From: UBA2387 sp019454665
GTDB lineage: Bacteria > Armatimonadota > Fimbriimonadia > Fimbriimonadales > Fimbriimonadaceae
NCBI GenBank assembly: GCA_045862995.1
Contig: BTVX01000010.1
Coordinates: 1-64,000 of the forward strand
DNA: 64,000 bases
Direction: 5' to 3'
Shown here: one piece after another, positions 17,562-28,413 of the stretch
Numbering within the stretch: the stretch's first letter is position 1
Layout: each line of letters opens with the position of its first letter
The notes under the pieces: generated by a model
The model's database searches: none
What the model saw: only the letters and a program-made list of their open reading frames with translations
What the model was told of the DNA's origin: nothing
Program-made: the position numbers and the translations under genes

Positions 17562-18049
17562 CTGTGTTCATGGTGCTCTCGACCATCGCCATCCTCGCCG
17601 CTTTGGGCGTGGTGCTGTTTTCCAGCCCCGTCCGCTCGGCGCTGTGCCTGGTGTTCAACTTCTTCACGCTGGCGTTCATCTACTTCGGGCTGAAGACGGA
17701 ACTGCTCGGCATCACCCAGATCGTGGTCTACACGGGCGCGATCATGGTGCTGTTCCTGTTCGTCATCATGCTCTTGAACCTGGGCGGGCCCCAGACGTGG
17801 AAGGAGCGGTTCGAGTTCAGGACGGTGCTCGGCTTCGGGTTCGGCTTCGCGCTGGCCGCAGTGATCGCCTCGCAGGTGTTCGCGAACTTCCAATACTTCG
17901 ACAAGCCGCAGGCGCCCGATTCGTTCGGCAGTCCGCAGGCGCTGGGCCGCGTGCTGTTCACCCACTACGTCTGGCCGTTCGAGGTGGCGAGCATCCTGCT
18001 CCTGATCGGCATCGTCGGGTCCATCATGCTCGCGAAGAGGAAACTATGA
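17558..18049 (+). CDS. nuoJ: NADH-quinone oxidoreductase subunit J
   Basis: A 163-residue membrane subunit of complex I with about five transmembrane helices. The conserved TM3 region reads ITQIVVYTGAIMVLFLFVIM, which contributes to the proton path beside NuoK. The ATG overlaps the nuoH stop (ATGA) and its own stop overlaps the nuoK ATG (ATGA), so H, J and K are translationally coupled. Confidence 0.95.
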   Translation: MTVFMVLSTIAILAALGVVLFSSPVRSALCLVFNFFTLAFIYFGLKTELLGITQIVVYTGAIMVLFLFVIMLLNLGGPQTWKERFEFRTVLGFGFGFALAAVIASQVFANFQYFDKPQAPDSFGSPQALGRVLFTHYVWPFEVASILLLIGIVGSIMLAKRKL

Positions 18050-18387
18050 CCGGGAACAACCTCGCCGATTACCTGACGCTGGGCCTGATCATGTTCTCGA
18101 TCGGGGCGGTGGGCGTGATCGTGCGCCGCAACCCCATCGTGATCTTCATGTGCATCGAACTGATGCTGAACGCCGTGAACCTGACGTTCCTCGCGTTCGC
18201 CCGATTCACCCCCACGACCGCCGCACTCGCCGACCGGGCCGAGTCGTTCATGAGCGGACAGATGATGGTGGTGTTCGTGATGGCGGTCGCGGCGGCGGAA
18301 GTCGCGGTCGGGCTCGGCATCATCATGGCGATCTACCGCTTGCGAAACGAGATCGACATTGACGAAATGAACCTTTTGAAAGGCTGA
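18046..18387 (+). CDS. nuoK: NADH-quinone oxidoreductase subunit K
   Basis: A 113-residue, three-helix complex I subunit. The two membrane glutamates essential for proton translocation are present in MCIELMLNAVN and AAAEVAVGL. Slightly longer than E. coli NuoK (100 residues). It starts in a 4-bp overlap with nuoJ and ends 1 nt before the nuoL ATG. Confidence 0.95.
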   Translation: MTGNNLADYLTLGLIMFSIGAVGVIVRRNPIVIFMCIELMLNAVNLTFLAFARFTPTTAALADRAESFMSGQMMVVFVMAVAAAEVAVGLGIIMAIYRLRNEIDIDEMNLLKG

Positions 18388-18388
18388 C

Positions 18389-20628
18389 ATGGGCAACTTC
18401 GAATTGATCTGGTGGGTCCTCGCGCTGCCGGTGATCGGATTCCTGATCCAATCGCTGCTCGGCCAGCGCATCGTCGGCCTCTTTGGACAAACCTACGGCA
18501 AGAAGGTCGCGGGCGCGTTGGCCGTGCTGCCGATCGCCGCCGCGTTCGTGCTTGGCGCGGGGCTGACCCTTACGCTGCTCGACATGCCGGCGACCAGCCG
18601 ATCGGTCGTGATGACCCTGTTCGACTGGATCACGGTCTACTCGATCAGCATCCCCTTCGAGGTGGTGATTGATCCGCTCTCGATGACCATGGTGCTCGTG
18701 GTCACGGGCATTGGCTCGCTCATCCACCTGTACGCCACGGGCTACATGGCCGAAGAGCGCGATTACACGCGGTTCTTCACCTACCTCAACCTGTTCATCG
18801 CCGCCATGCTCATCCTGGTGCTGGGCAACAACCTGGCCATGATGTTCATAGGTTGGGAGGGCGTCGGCCTCTGCAGCTATCTGCTGATCGGCTTTTGGTA
18901 CAAAGACATCGCCAACGCCAAGGCGGCCAACAAGGCGTTCATCACCAACCGCGTCGGCGACTGGGGCTTCATGCTCGGCATGTTCGCCATCGTCGCGTTC
19001 CTCGGCACGAATGCCGACCGCTTCCCGACGGGCGATGGTCGCTACCTGAGTTTCGACCGCATGCTCCCGGTGCTGGGCAGCCTGCTCAGCGAGAACCCCG
19101 GCGTCGCCACGCTGATCGCCCTGCTCCTGTTCGTTGGCGCGATGGGCAAGTCCGCACAGTTCCCGCTTTACAACTGGTTGCCCGACGCGATGGCCGGTCC
19201 CACGCCGGTTTCGGCCCTGATCCACGCGGCCACGATGGTCACCGCCGGCGTCGTGATGGTCAACCGGATGCACGTCGTGTTCGAGTTCTCGCCGGTGGCG
19301 AGCGGCGTCGTCGCGGTCGTCGGCACGTTCACGGCCCTGTTCGCCGCACTCATCGCGTTCGGCCAGACGGACATCAAGAAGGTCCTGGCGTATTCCACGG
19401 TGTCGCAACTCGGCTACATGTTTGTGGCTTGCGGTGTCGGCGCGTATTGGGCGGGCATGTTCCACGTGGTCACCCACGCGTTCTTCAAAGCCCTGCTGTT
19501 CCTTGGCTCGGGTGCGGTCATCCACGCCATGGCGCACGAGCAAGACATGCGCTGGTACGGCAACCTGAGGAGGTACATCCCCATCACGACGGCCACCATG
19601 ACCGTCGGCTGGCTGGCGATCATCGGCGTGCCGTACCTGTTCGCGGGCTTCTATTCGAAGGAGGCGATCATCGCGGCGGCGCTCGGCAACCACCACGCCA
19701 CGTTCCTCGGCGGAAGCACCGAATTCACAGGCTGGCTGCTGCTGGTCGGTGCGGCCCTGACCACGGCCTACATGACCCGCATGACCCTTCTGACCTTTGG
19801 CGGGGCGCAGGGCCGCTGGCAGCAACCCGAAACCTATGAGGCCGCACACGCAGACCACCACGCCCATGCGGACCACGGGCACCATACGCACGCCCACCAC
19901 CACGGGCACGCCCACGAGGACCCGCACGGCTTCTTCTACACCGACGAGGAGATGGAGCGCCGCGAGGCCCTGGAGCCGCACGAACACCACCACCACCTGA
20001 CGCCCGAGTACAAGCCGAAGGAAGTGCCCGTGAGCATGTGGGTGCCCCTCGCCGTTTTGGCGTTGCTCTCGACAGGTGGAACCGCCTACTTCATGGAGCA
20101 CCACCACGCCTTCCAGAACTGGCTCTACCCGCCGTTCGGCGGCGAACACGGCACGGGCCTGACGATGATCAAGGGCCACCCCGTGATTGACCCCGAGGCC
20201 GTCAGCGGGCACCCGCACGGGATGCTCGGCAACAAGATGGCGCTGGTCGGCCTCTCGGTGGCCGTCATGCTCATCGGCTTGGCCTACGCGTGGGCCGTTT
20301 ACGGCAAGCGCCTGCCCGACAAGGAAGGCTTCGACATGAGCCGATGGGCCAAGTTCCGCCTGTGGGCGATGAACCAGTTCGGCTACGACGCCTTCATCCT
20401 CAAACTGCTGGTCTATGAAGGCGGCAAGACGGTCGGCAACGCGTGCGCCGCGCTCGACCAGAAGATTGTGGACGGCATCGTCAACCTGACGGGCGTCGTC
20501 GCCCAAGGGCTGGGCGGGCTGGCTCGGCAGGCGCAAACGGGTTATGTTCGAGGCTATGCCTTGGTGATGCTGATGGGAGGGGTCGCGTTGCTCGTCTATC
20601 TGGTTTCGGCTCTGAGCGGAGGTGTGCG

Positions 20629-20632
<4 letters not shown>
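18389..20632 (+). CDS. nuoL: NADH-quinone oxidoreductase subunit L with His-rich loop
   Basis: A 747-residue antiporter-like subunit at the distal end of the complex I membrane arm. The conserved core (FIGWEGVGLCSYLLIGFW, a lysine-bearing AMGKSAQFPLYNWLPDAM, HAATMVTAGVVMV, HAFFKALLFLGSGAVIHA) is intact, and the C-terminal lateral-helix region follows. Between ~residues 484 and 540 lies an insertion with about 19 histidines in ~55 residues (for example HTHAHHHGHAH and HEHHHH), absent from the usual E. coli-type protein. It may bind metal or simply be a soluble loop. The stop overlaps the nuoM ATG. Confidence 0.95.
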
Positions 20633-22361
<1,729 letters not shown>

Positions 22362-22365
<4 letters not shown>

Positions 22366-22994
22366 CGCCGCGCGAGCGAGTGGTGGCAGCGGCCCGTGGC
22401 GGCGTGGTCGAAGGCCGCGTGACGGCGGGCAGGACCGACGCCGACCTCATCGTCTGTGCGACGACCAAGGGTCTCGCCCGCTCGGGTGACCGCATGCAGG
22501 TCGTCGAGGTCCTGAACCCCTACGGTCGAGCCAAAGCCCAAGGGCTCGACCTGAACGCCTTGCTCGCCGAGGACCCGGCGCAGGGGGGCTCGGAGTTGGA
22601 GCGACTGGCTGCCGAGACGCGGGCCGAGATCGCCCATGCCCTGGAATCCGGTGCCGACGGTGTCTTCTACCGCGTCGTCGGCGCGGCGCCCGACGCCTCG
22701 ACCCCGATGGAGTACGGCGGCCACCACCTGGAGGTTGACCGCGCCATCCTCGCCGAGTTCGAGGATGCGTTCAACGTGCTCTTTGTCGAAGGCGCGGACC
22801 CTTACCTTGATTTTGTTTCCGACCTGCCCGCCCGTTTTTTCGGTTGGGAAGTGGACCGATCGCCGATGACTGTCGGCGAGGTCCGATCGCTGCGTCAAGG
22901 TGCGCTCATCGCGGCGCATCCCGACGCCGACATCGTTCTCGATCTCGCTTCGGCCCCGCTCTTTGCCCGGGAACCGGTTGACGCCCATGCTTAG
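22362..22994 (+). CDS. Short uroporphyrinogen-decarboxylase-like protein inside the nuo operon
   Basis: A 210-residue protein starting at TTG 22362, whose TTG overlaps the nuoM stop (TTGA). It ends 8 bp inside nuoN, so it is tightly coupled into the operon. The N-terminus (TPRERVVAAARGG) matches the start of many URO-D superfamily proteins, and the C-terminal half (GADGVFYRVVG, MEYGGHHLEVDRAIL, FFGWEVD) follows the pattern of their barrel. At 210 residues it lacks roughly a third of a full URO-D barrel (~340), so it may be a reduced or repurposed member. No known complex I subunit resembles it. Function unknown. Confidence 0.75.
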
Positions 22995-24525
22995 CACCTT
23001 TGCCGATTCCACCGCCGCCGCCAAGGCCATGAACGACGCCTTGGCGAAGACGTTCACGCCGCCAACCGTGGACTGGGCCTCGATTCTGCCCGTGACGCTG
23101 GTCGTTTGCACCGGCATCCTCGGCCTGATCATCGAGATGCTGCGGCCCAAGCGGAACAACAACGCGATCGTCTTGACCACACTGGTCGGTCTCTTCGCCG
23201 CCGGGGTTGCGGTGGTCGCCCAGTTCGGCGCCGCCGACCTCGAATCGTTCGGCACGATGGTGCTGCGCGACCGGTTCGGTTCGGCCATCCAACTCATCTT
23301 GATCCTCGTCACCGGCCTCACGGTGATGTTCAGCGAGGGTTACCTGCGCGCCAAACGCATCGCCTACGGCGAGTTCTATCCGTTGCTCCTGTGGTCGGCA
23401 TCGGGCGCGATGATCATGGCCACGACCAAGAACCTGCTGATGCTGTTCTTGGGCCTCGAAGTGCTTTCCATCGCCCTGTACGTCCTGGCGGGCATGAGCC
23501 GCGGCGAGCAGAAGAGCGAGGAGTCGGCGCTCAAGTACTTCTTGTTGGGTTCGTTCGCCAGCGCGTTTCTGCTGTACGGCATTGCGATGCTCTACGGTGC
23601 GACGGGCACGCTGCATTTGGACGGCATCGCCAGCGCTTGGAACCCGGGCGACGAGTCGAGCCGCAACCTGATGCTGTTCGGCTTGGTCTTGCTGCTGTTC
23701 GGCCTCGGATTCAAGGCCGCGTTCGTGCCGTTCCATCAATGGACGCCGGACGTCTATCAAGGCGCCCCGACGAACGTGACGGCCTTCATGGCGGCAGGCT
23801 CCAAGATAGGTGCGGTGGCCGCCCTTTGGCGGGTCCTCGATGCGTCGGTGACCAACCAGACGCTCTTCGCGAGCCAGCTGCAAGACTTCTGGATGCCGAT
23901 CCTGTTCTGGGTGGCGATCCTCACCATGACGATCGGCAACCTGGTGGCTCTGGTTCAAAAAGACGTCAAGCGCATCTTGGGCTACTCCTCGATCGCACAC
24001 GCGGGTTACATCCTCGTCGCCATCCTGGCGTACACGCGCAACCCGGAGCAAATCGGTTTCGGCACGGTGGTCTACTATCTGCTCGCTTACAGTCTGATGA
24101 CCGTCGGTGCGTTGGCCGTCGTCTCGATGACCGCCACTGGTGGCAAGGAAGGGACGCGCCTCGAGGACTTGCACGGTCTTTGGAAGCGGCAGCCGTTCGC
24201 CGTGGTGTGCCTGATCGTGTTCATGGCGTCCCTGATCGGCGTCCCGCCGACGGCGGGCTTCATGGGCAAGCTCATGGTGTTCAACGACGCCCTGAACAGC
24301 GGCCTGATGGAGCTTGCGATCGTGCTGGCCGTGAACTCGGTGATCAGCGTTTTCTACTATGTCGGCATCGCCAAGGCCGCCTTCGTGGACGACGAGGACG
24401 TTCTGCGCCGAGAGTCCGCGCCCATGAATTCGGGTCTGGCGGGCACCTGCGCCCTGTGCGCGGCGGGCGTGTTCCTGTGCGTGCTGCTCTACAATCCGCT
24501 CACGGTCTGGCTGGTCGGGCGGTGA
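22987..24525 (+). CDS. nuoN: NADH-quinone oxidoreductase subunit N
   Basis: A 512-residue antiporter-like subunit of the complex I membrane arm. Conserved stretches are LFLGLEVLSIALYVLAG, KAAFVPFHQWTPDVYQGAP, GYSSIAHAGYILVA and SLIGVPPTAGFMGK. The ATG at 22987 lies within the last codons of the UroD-like gene (8-bp overlap). It is the last gene of the cluster; 82 bp separate it from the prepilin-like gene. Confidence 0.95.
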   Translation: MLSTFADSTAAAKAMNDALAKTFTPPTVDWASILPVTLVVCTGILGLIIEMLRPKRNNNAIVLTTLVGLFAAGVAVVAQFGAADLESFGTMVLRDRFGSAIQLILILVTGLTVMFSEGYLRAKRIAYGEFYPLLLWSASGAMIMATTKNLLMLFLGLEVLSIALYVLAGMSRGEQKSEESALKYFLLGSFASAFLLYGIAMLYGATGTLHLDGIASAWNPGDESSRNLMLFGLVLLLFGLGFKAAFVPFHQWTPDVYQGAPTNVTAFMAAGSKIGAVAALWRVLDASVTNQTLFASQLQDFWMPILFWVAILTMTIGNLVALVQKDVKRILGYSSIAHAGYILVAILAYTRNPEQIGFGTVVYYLLAYSLMTVGALAVVSMTATGGKEGTRLEDLHGLWKRQPFAVVCLIVFMASLIGVPPTAGFMGKLMVFNDALNSGLMELAIVLAVNSVISVFYYVGIAKAAFVDDEDVLRRESAPMNSGLAGTCALCAAGVFLCVLLYNPLTVWLVGR

Positions 24526-24606
24526 GTTTGTTTGGCGTTGCCAGAAAATTGCGCTAAACTGGGGTCGAGGACGTTCGCGTCCATTGCTCTTTCAGGAGGA
24601 TATGCC

Positions 24607-25497
24607 TTGCGCAAAGCATTCACATTGATCGAACTCCTGGTCGTGATCGCCATCATCGCGATTCTTGCGGCCATGCTCTTCCCCGTCTACGCTCAGGCCA
24701 AGAACGCCGCGAAGAAGACCACCGACCTTTCCAACACGAAGCAGGTGATGCTCTCGGCGTTGATGTACAACAACGACTACGACGACAAGTTCGTGATGCT
24801 CCGCAACAGCCGACCGAACTGGGGCTGCGGCGGGGCCGCGGTGGTCGACTGCGAGCAGGTCAACAGCGGCCACGTGATGCTCGCGCCCTACGTCAAGTCG
24901 CGCGACATCTGGAAGTCCCCGCAGGACACCCTCCAGCGCAACGACTGCCCCTCGACCGGCCCCAACACCCCGGGCGGCGCGGTGAGCTACGTGTTCACGT
25001 ACTTCCACCCGGATGCGCGATCGGGCGGCACGACGGGTCGGTTCGCGGCGTTCGGTGTCGCAGGCTGGTCGAGCGTCAGCACGGTCACGGGCCTGCCGCT
25101 CTCCACCTCGTCCGACTCGCTCAACTCGAGTGAACTCGGTGCGCCGGCCTCGACGATCTTCATGCACCCGCTGTACTGCACCTGGACCTATTGGAACGGT
25201 CTGATGCAGCACCGCAACGACAACCGCTGGGTCATCTTCAACGCCCAGCAGATGGGCACGACGCTGGCGATCAGCGAGTATCCCATCGTGGACTCGTACG
25301 CGGGCGCGTGGTGCGGCCCCGGCGACGCGATGTCGGTCGGCGCGTTCAACGGCGTCGTCAATTACGCGTTCGCCGATGGCCACGCCAAAGGCATGAAGCG
25401 GGCTCAGGTGGCCGACATCCAGTGGGCGACGGACTTTGCGGGCGCGTACGCGAACAACCGCAGGAACCTGATGCACTTCGACGAGCGGTTCCACTAA
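24607..25497 (+). CDS. Prepilin-type N-terminal cleavage/methylation protein
   Basis: A 296-residue secreted pseudopilin-like protein. The N-terminus MRKAFTLIELLVVIAIIAIL is a type II/IV prepilin leader: basic residues, the Phe-Thr-Leu-Ile-Glu motif with Glu+5, then a long hydrophobic helix. Near the C-terminus VNYAFADGHAKG follows the pattern seen in Armatimonadota and Planctomycetota proteins of this type. The start is TTG at 24607, fixed by a perfect AGGAGG at 24594-24599, 7 nt upstream; the ATG at 24602 is out of frame. These proteins occur in large families and their role (surface fibre or secretion) is unproven. Confidence 0.88.
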   Translation: MRKAFTLIELLVVIAIIAILAAMLFPVYAQAKNAAKKTTDLSNTKQVMLSALMYNNDYDDKFVMLRNSRPNWGCGGAAVVDCEQVNSGHVMLAPYVKSRDIWKSPQDTLQRNDCPSTGPNTPGGAVSYVFTYFHPDARSGGTTGRFAAFGVAGWSSVSTVTGLPLSTSSDSLNSSELGAPASTIFMHPLYCTWTYWNGLMQHRNDNRWVIFNAQQMGTTLAISEYPIVDSYAGAWCGPGDAMSVGAFNGVVNYAFADGHAKGMKRAQVADIQWATDFAGAYANNRRNLMHFDERFH

Positions 25498-25764
25498 ATG
25501 AACGAAGGCACCAAGAAAGCGCTGCTGATCGTCGTCGCGGTCGTTGCCGTGGCCCTCGCGGGCTGGAGCGCGTTCAACGCGCTCTCCGGTGACCGAACCG
25601 TCCCCGGCGTGAACAACGATCTGCCACCCGGATCCAAGACGGGCAAGCAACTCGAAATGGAAGCCATGCAACGCGGCCAACAGGCTGGCGCGCAGGGAGG
25701 TCGCGGCGAGGAGATAGATCTCGGCGGCGCGATCGGTGGACGCGGCGAAGGCGAATCCCGCTAA
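25498..25764 (+). CDS. Small single-pass membrane protein
   Basis: An 88-residue protein whose ATG follows the prepilin-like stop codon with no gap, so it is co-transcribed. One N-terminal transmembrane helix (ALLIVVAVVAVALAGWSAF, ~8-26) is followed by a polar, Gly/Gln/Arg-rich tail. No family recognised. Its position suggests an accessory to the pilin-like protein, but this is context only. Confidence 0.65.
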   Translation: MNEGTKKALLIVVAVVAVALAGWSAFNALSGDRTVPGVNNDLPPGSKTGKQLEMEAMQRGQQAGAQGGRGEEIDLGGAIGGRGEGESR

Positions 25765-25785
25765 CGCAAGTCGCAATCTCCGGCC

Positions 25786-25822
25786 CCTCGTCCTCTTTCG
25801 CCCTTGGCGGGAGGGGACGAGG
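25786..25822. repeat. Inverted repeat (8-bp outer stem CCTCGTCC/GGACGAGG)
   Basis: The outer arms at 25786-25793 and 25815-25822 are perfect, with an inner CGCC/GGCG stem. It lies 22 bp after the small membrane gene. It could end transcription or be a dispersed palindrome; there is no T-tract. Confidence 0.5.
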
Positions 25823-25877
25823 AGGCTGGCATGGACCCGGTGCCGATTGGTGGCCGCGGACTCGAGACCCCCGCTAC

Positions 25878-26411
25878 ATGAGCGAGCCATCGCGACAGGA
25901 GACTCGGTCCTTCACAGCTCGGCGTGATCGAGCCCTGTGGCTTGCCGGGCTCACCTTCGTCCTCCTCCTTGGAGCCGCCGGGTTGGCGAGCCTGCGTTGG
26001 ACCCGGGCCCAACGCTCCTACGAAGCTGGCCGAGAAGTTCCGCTGGGCAGCCGGCTATCGGAGTTGGATCAACTCTATCCAGCGGACCTCCGTCGAGAAG
26101 GACGAGTCGTCCAGTGGTTGCCAATCGGACCCAACGCGACCGCAACCGCCGACCGATACACGACGGAGGAGAAGGTCTTCCTAGAGTCAAGAGGATTGAC
26201 ACCCTTTGGATCACGGATCGAGAACGACTTTGGTGTCTACGAAGCCTGGTATCTGGGCACCTACGCGGATTGGACTGCTTCGCAAGAAGAACGCGATTCT
26301 TTCACGGGCGAGATCAGCTTCTTCCGACACGGCTGGCGGCCCGATGTGAACACCTTGATCTACGTAAAGGGCCAGCTGGTAAGGACCGAATATGGCTTCC
26401 TGCCGGGCTAA
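25878..26411 (+). CDS. Membrane-anchored hypothetical protein
   Basis: A 177-residue protein with a short polar N-terminus, one transmembrane helix (ALWLAGLTFVLLLGAAGLASL, ~23-43) and a ~130-residue soluble domain with many aromatic and charged residues (GVYEAWYLGTYADW, FFRHGWRPDVNTLIYVKG). No family recognised. It lies between the prepilin-like pair and the convergent metH fragment. No Shine-Dalgarno is clear. Confidence 0.6.
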   Translation: MSEPSRQETRSFTARRDRALWLAGLTFVLLLGAAGLASLRWTRAQRSYEAGREVPLGSRLSELDQLYPADLRREGRVVQWLPIGPNATATADRYTTEEKVFLESRGLTPFGSRIENDFGVYEAWYLGTYADWTASQEERDSFTGEISFFRHGWRPDVNTLIYVKGQLVRTEYGFLPG

Positions 26412-26481
26412 GCAAGGAAGATCACTGGGGAAGAGGGAAAGTGGAAGATGGAGAATCGCTCAGGCACTGTTGAGGATCTAA

Positions 26482-26585
26482 TTCCTTCTTCCTTCTTCCT
26501 TCTTCCCTCTTCCTTCTTCCTTCTTCCTTCTTCATTGTTCCTTCTTCCTTCTTCCTTAATTCCCTCTTCCTTCTTCCCTCTTCCC
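26482..26585 (+). repeat. CT-rich microsatellite (CCTTCTT-type)
   Basis: About 100 bp of almost pure pyrimidine built from CCTTCTT and CCCTCTT units, broken only by short ATT/AAT steps. It begins ~70 bp after the gene ending at 26411 and abuts the metH stop codon at 26586. On the minus strand it would be a purine-rich 3' UTR. Confidence 0.85.
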
Positions 26586-28235
26586 TTACCGAATATTAAA
26601 GTACTTCGCCTCGGGGTGGTGGACGATGATCGCGCTGGTGGATTGCTCAGGCACCAGCATGAACTCCTCGGAGAGCTCGATCCCGATGTCTTGCGGCTGA
26701 AGCAATTCCATGAGGAGCGCCTGATCTTCAAGGTTGGGGCAAGCGGGGTAGCCGAACGAGTAGCGCGAACCCTGGTACTTGGCACCAAAGAGCTGCTTCA
26801 TGTCCTCCGGATCATTGGCTCCGATGCCCATTTCGGCTCGAATCTGCTTGTGCCAGTATTCGGCTAGCGCCTCGGCGGTCTCAACGCCCATGCCGTGCGT
26901 ATAGAGGTACTCCTCGTAGTCTCCCCTGGCGAACAGCGCCCGCTCGTGCTCGGAAACGGCGTGCCCGACGGTGACCACATGGAAGCCGACCACGTCCATT
27001 TCGCCCGAATCCACCGAGCGGAAGAAGTCGCTGAGGCATAGTCGCCGGTCCACCGATTGGCGCGGGAAGCGGAATCGGGCGCGTTCGGTCTTGGCGTCTT
27101 CGTGATACACGATCAAGTCGTTGCCTTCGCTCTGGCACCAGAAATAGCCCCACTTGACGCGTGGCTCGAGCACCGTGGCCAAGTCGCGGCACTTACGCTC
27201 GAAGATGGGTCGGGCGTTGGCTTCGAGCCACGCGTTGAACGTGGGGTTGTCCATGCCGTCCTGCCGCTTGAACTGCCATTGCCCCCGAAACAGGCTGACG
27301 GGATTGATGTAGCGGTAAAGCTCGAAGATATCGAATCGTGAGAACTTTTTCGCCCCATAGAACGGTAGCTTCGGCACCGGAACGTCGGTGCGGACGTCGC
27401 TTCGCACGCCGTCAAATACGTAGAGATCCGGCTGTTGGTCGGGCAACCGGTGCGAGGCGACGCGCGGCTCGGCGAGAGGCGCCGGTTCCGTCCATTCGCC
27501 CTTCTCCAAACGCTCCATCAGCGCCAACCCTTCGAAGGCGTCTTGGGCGTAGTGGACTCGTCCGGCGTAGATGCCGGCCAGGTCTTGTTCCACATAAGCT
27601 CGGGTCAGAGCCGCACCACCGAGGACGACCGGGTAGTGGTGAAGTCCCCTGGCGTTGAGCTCCAAAAGGTTGTCCCGCATGACCAACGTGCTCTTGACGA
27701 GCAGCCCGCTCATTCCGATCACTTGGCAGTTGTGTTCCTGCGCCTTTTCGATGATGGCGTTGATGGGTTGCTTGATGCCGATGTTGACCACGCGGTAGCC
27801 GTTGTTGGTGAGGATGATGTCCACGAGGTTCTTGCCGATGTCGTGGACGTCGCCCGCCACGGTGGCGATCAGCATGGACCCGCGTTCGCCGCCCTCCAGC
27901 TTCTCCATCAGCGGTTCCAGGTGCCGCACGGCCGCCTTCATCACCTCGGCGCTTTGAAGCACGAACGGCAGCTGCATCTTGCCCGCACCGAACAGCTCGC
28001 CAACGGTCTTCATGCCATCGAGCAGGATGTCGTTGATGATCGCCAGCGGAGGGTACGTCTCCAGCGCCGCATCAAGGTGGGCTTCGAGGTTGCGCTTGAT
28101 GCCCTCGACGATGTGCTTTTTGAGGGTTTCCTCGACCGACAGCCCGGCGAACGGGTCTTTGGACGTGTCGCTCACGCGCACGTTCTCGAACCGTTTCATG
28201 AGTTCGATCAGGGGGTCGTAGATCACCTCGCCCAC
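26586..28235 (-). CDS. Free-standing C-terminal half of cobalamin-dependent methionine synthase
   Basis: A 549-residue protein equal to the last two modules of MetH. Residues ~30-110 form the helical cap, ~115-255 the B12-binding domain with the His-on motif (Asp129, His131, Gly134 in GDVHDIG), and ~330-549 the reactivation domain, with SRYSFGYPACP at 490-500 binding S-adenosylmethionine. The homocysteine and folate modules are absent, and no upstream gene supplies them; the next gene is ispDF. A split MetH with partners elsewhere is the simplest reading. The start is GTG 28235; an ATG near residue 13 is possible. It converges with the gene at 25878. Confidence 0.88.
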   Translation of the reverse strand: MGEVIYDPLIELMKRFENVRVSDTSKDPFAGLSVEETLKKHIVEGIKRNLEAHLDAALETYPPLAIINDILLDGMKTVGELFGAGKMQLPFVLQSAEVMKAAVRHLEPLMEKLEGGERGSMLIATVAGDVHDIGKNLVDIILTNNGYRVVNIGIKQPINAIIEKAQEHNCQVIGMSGLLVKSTLVMRDNLLELNARGLHHYPVVLGGAALTRAYVEQDLAGIYAGRVHYAQDAFEGLALMERLEKGEWTEPAPLAEPRVASHRLPDQQPDLYVFDGVRSDVRTDVPVPKLPFYGAKKFSRFDIFELYRYINPVSLFRGQWQFKRQDGMDNPTFNAWLEANARPIFERKCRDLATVLEPRVKWGYFWCQSEGNDLIVYHEDAKTERARFRFPRQSVDRRLCLSDFFRSVDSGEMDVVGFHVVTVGHAVSEHERALFARGDYEEYLYTHGMGVETAEALAEYWHKQIRAEMGIGANDPEDMKQLFGAKYQGSRYSFGYPACPNLEDQALLMELLQPQDIGIELSEEFMLVPEQSTSAIIVHHPEAKYFNIR

Positions 28236-28306
28236 GTTCGGCGGGTTCTGAGTCGGGTCTGCGATGGGCCCAGTTTACTTGACCGGGCCGACCCCCAAAA
28301 GGAAGT

Positions 28307-28338
28307 GGCTCCGTCCTCGAGGGAGAAGGAGCGGAGCC
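28307..28338. repeat. Inverted repeat (GGCTCCG/CGGAGCC)
   Basis: Seven-bp perfect arms at 28307-28313 and 28332-28338, with a purine-rich middle. It lies in the 178-bp gap between ispDF and the metH fragment. Nothing else is recognisable in 28236-28413; no cobalamin-riboswitch box was seen. Confidence 0.45.
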
Positions 28339-28413
28339 GGGGAGGGTGGTCTATACAGACTCTTGGGTTGTTACCGCGACTCCCCGGTCGTTGGTTCCCG
28401 AGGCTCTCAAGAT

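Noticed and set aside
28236..28413. Cobalamin riboswitch upstream of the metH fragment
   Set aside because: No B12-box-like sequence was found; only a GC-rich inverted repeat is present.
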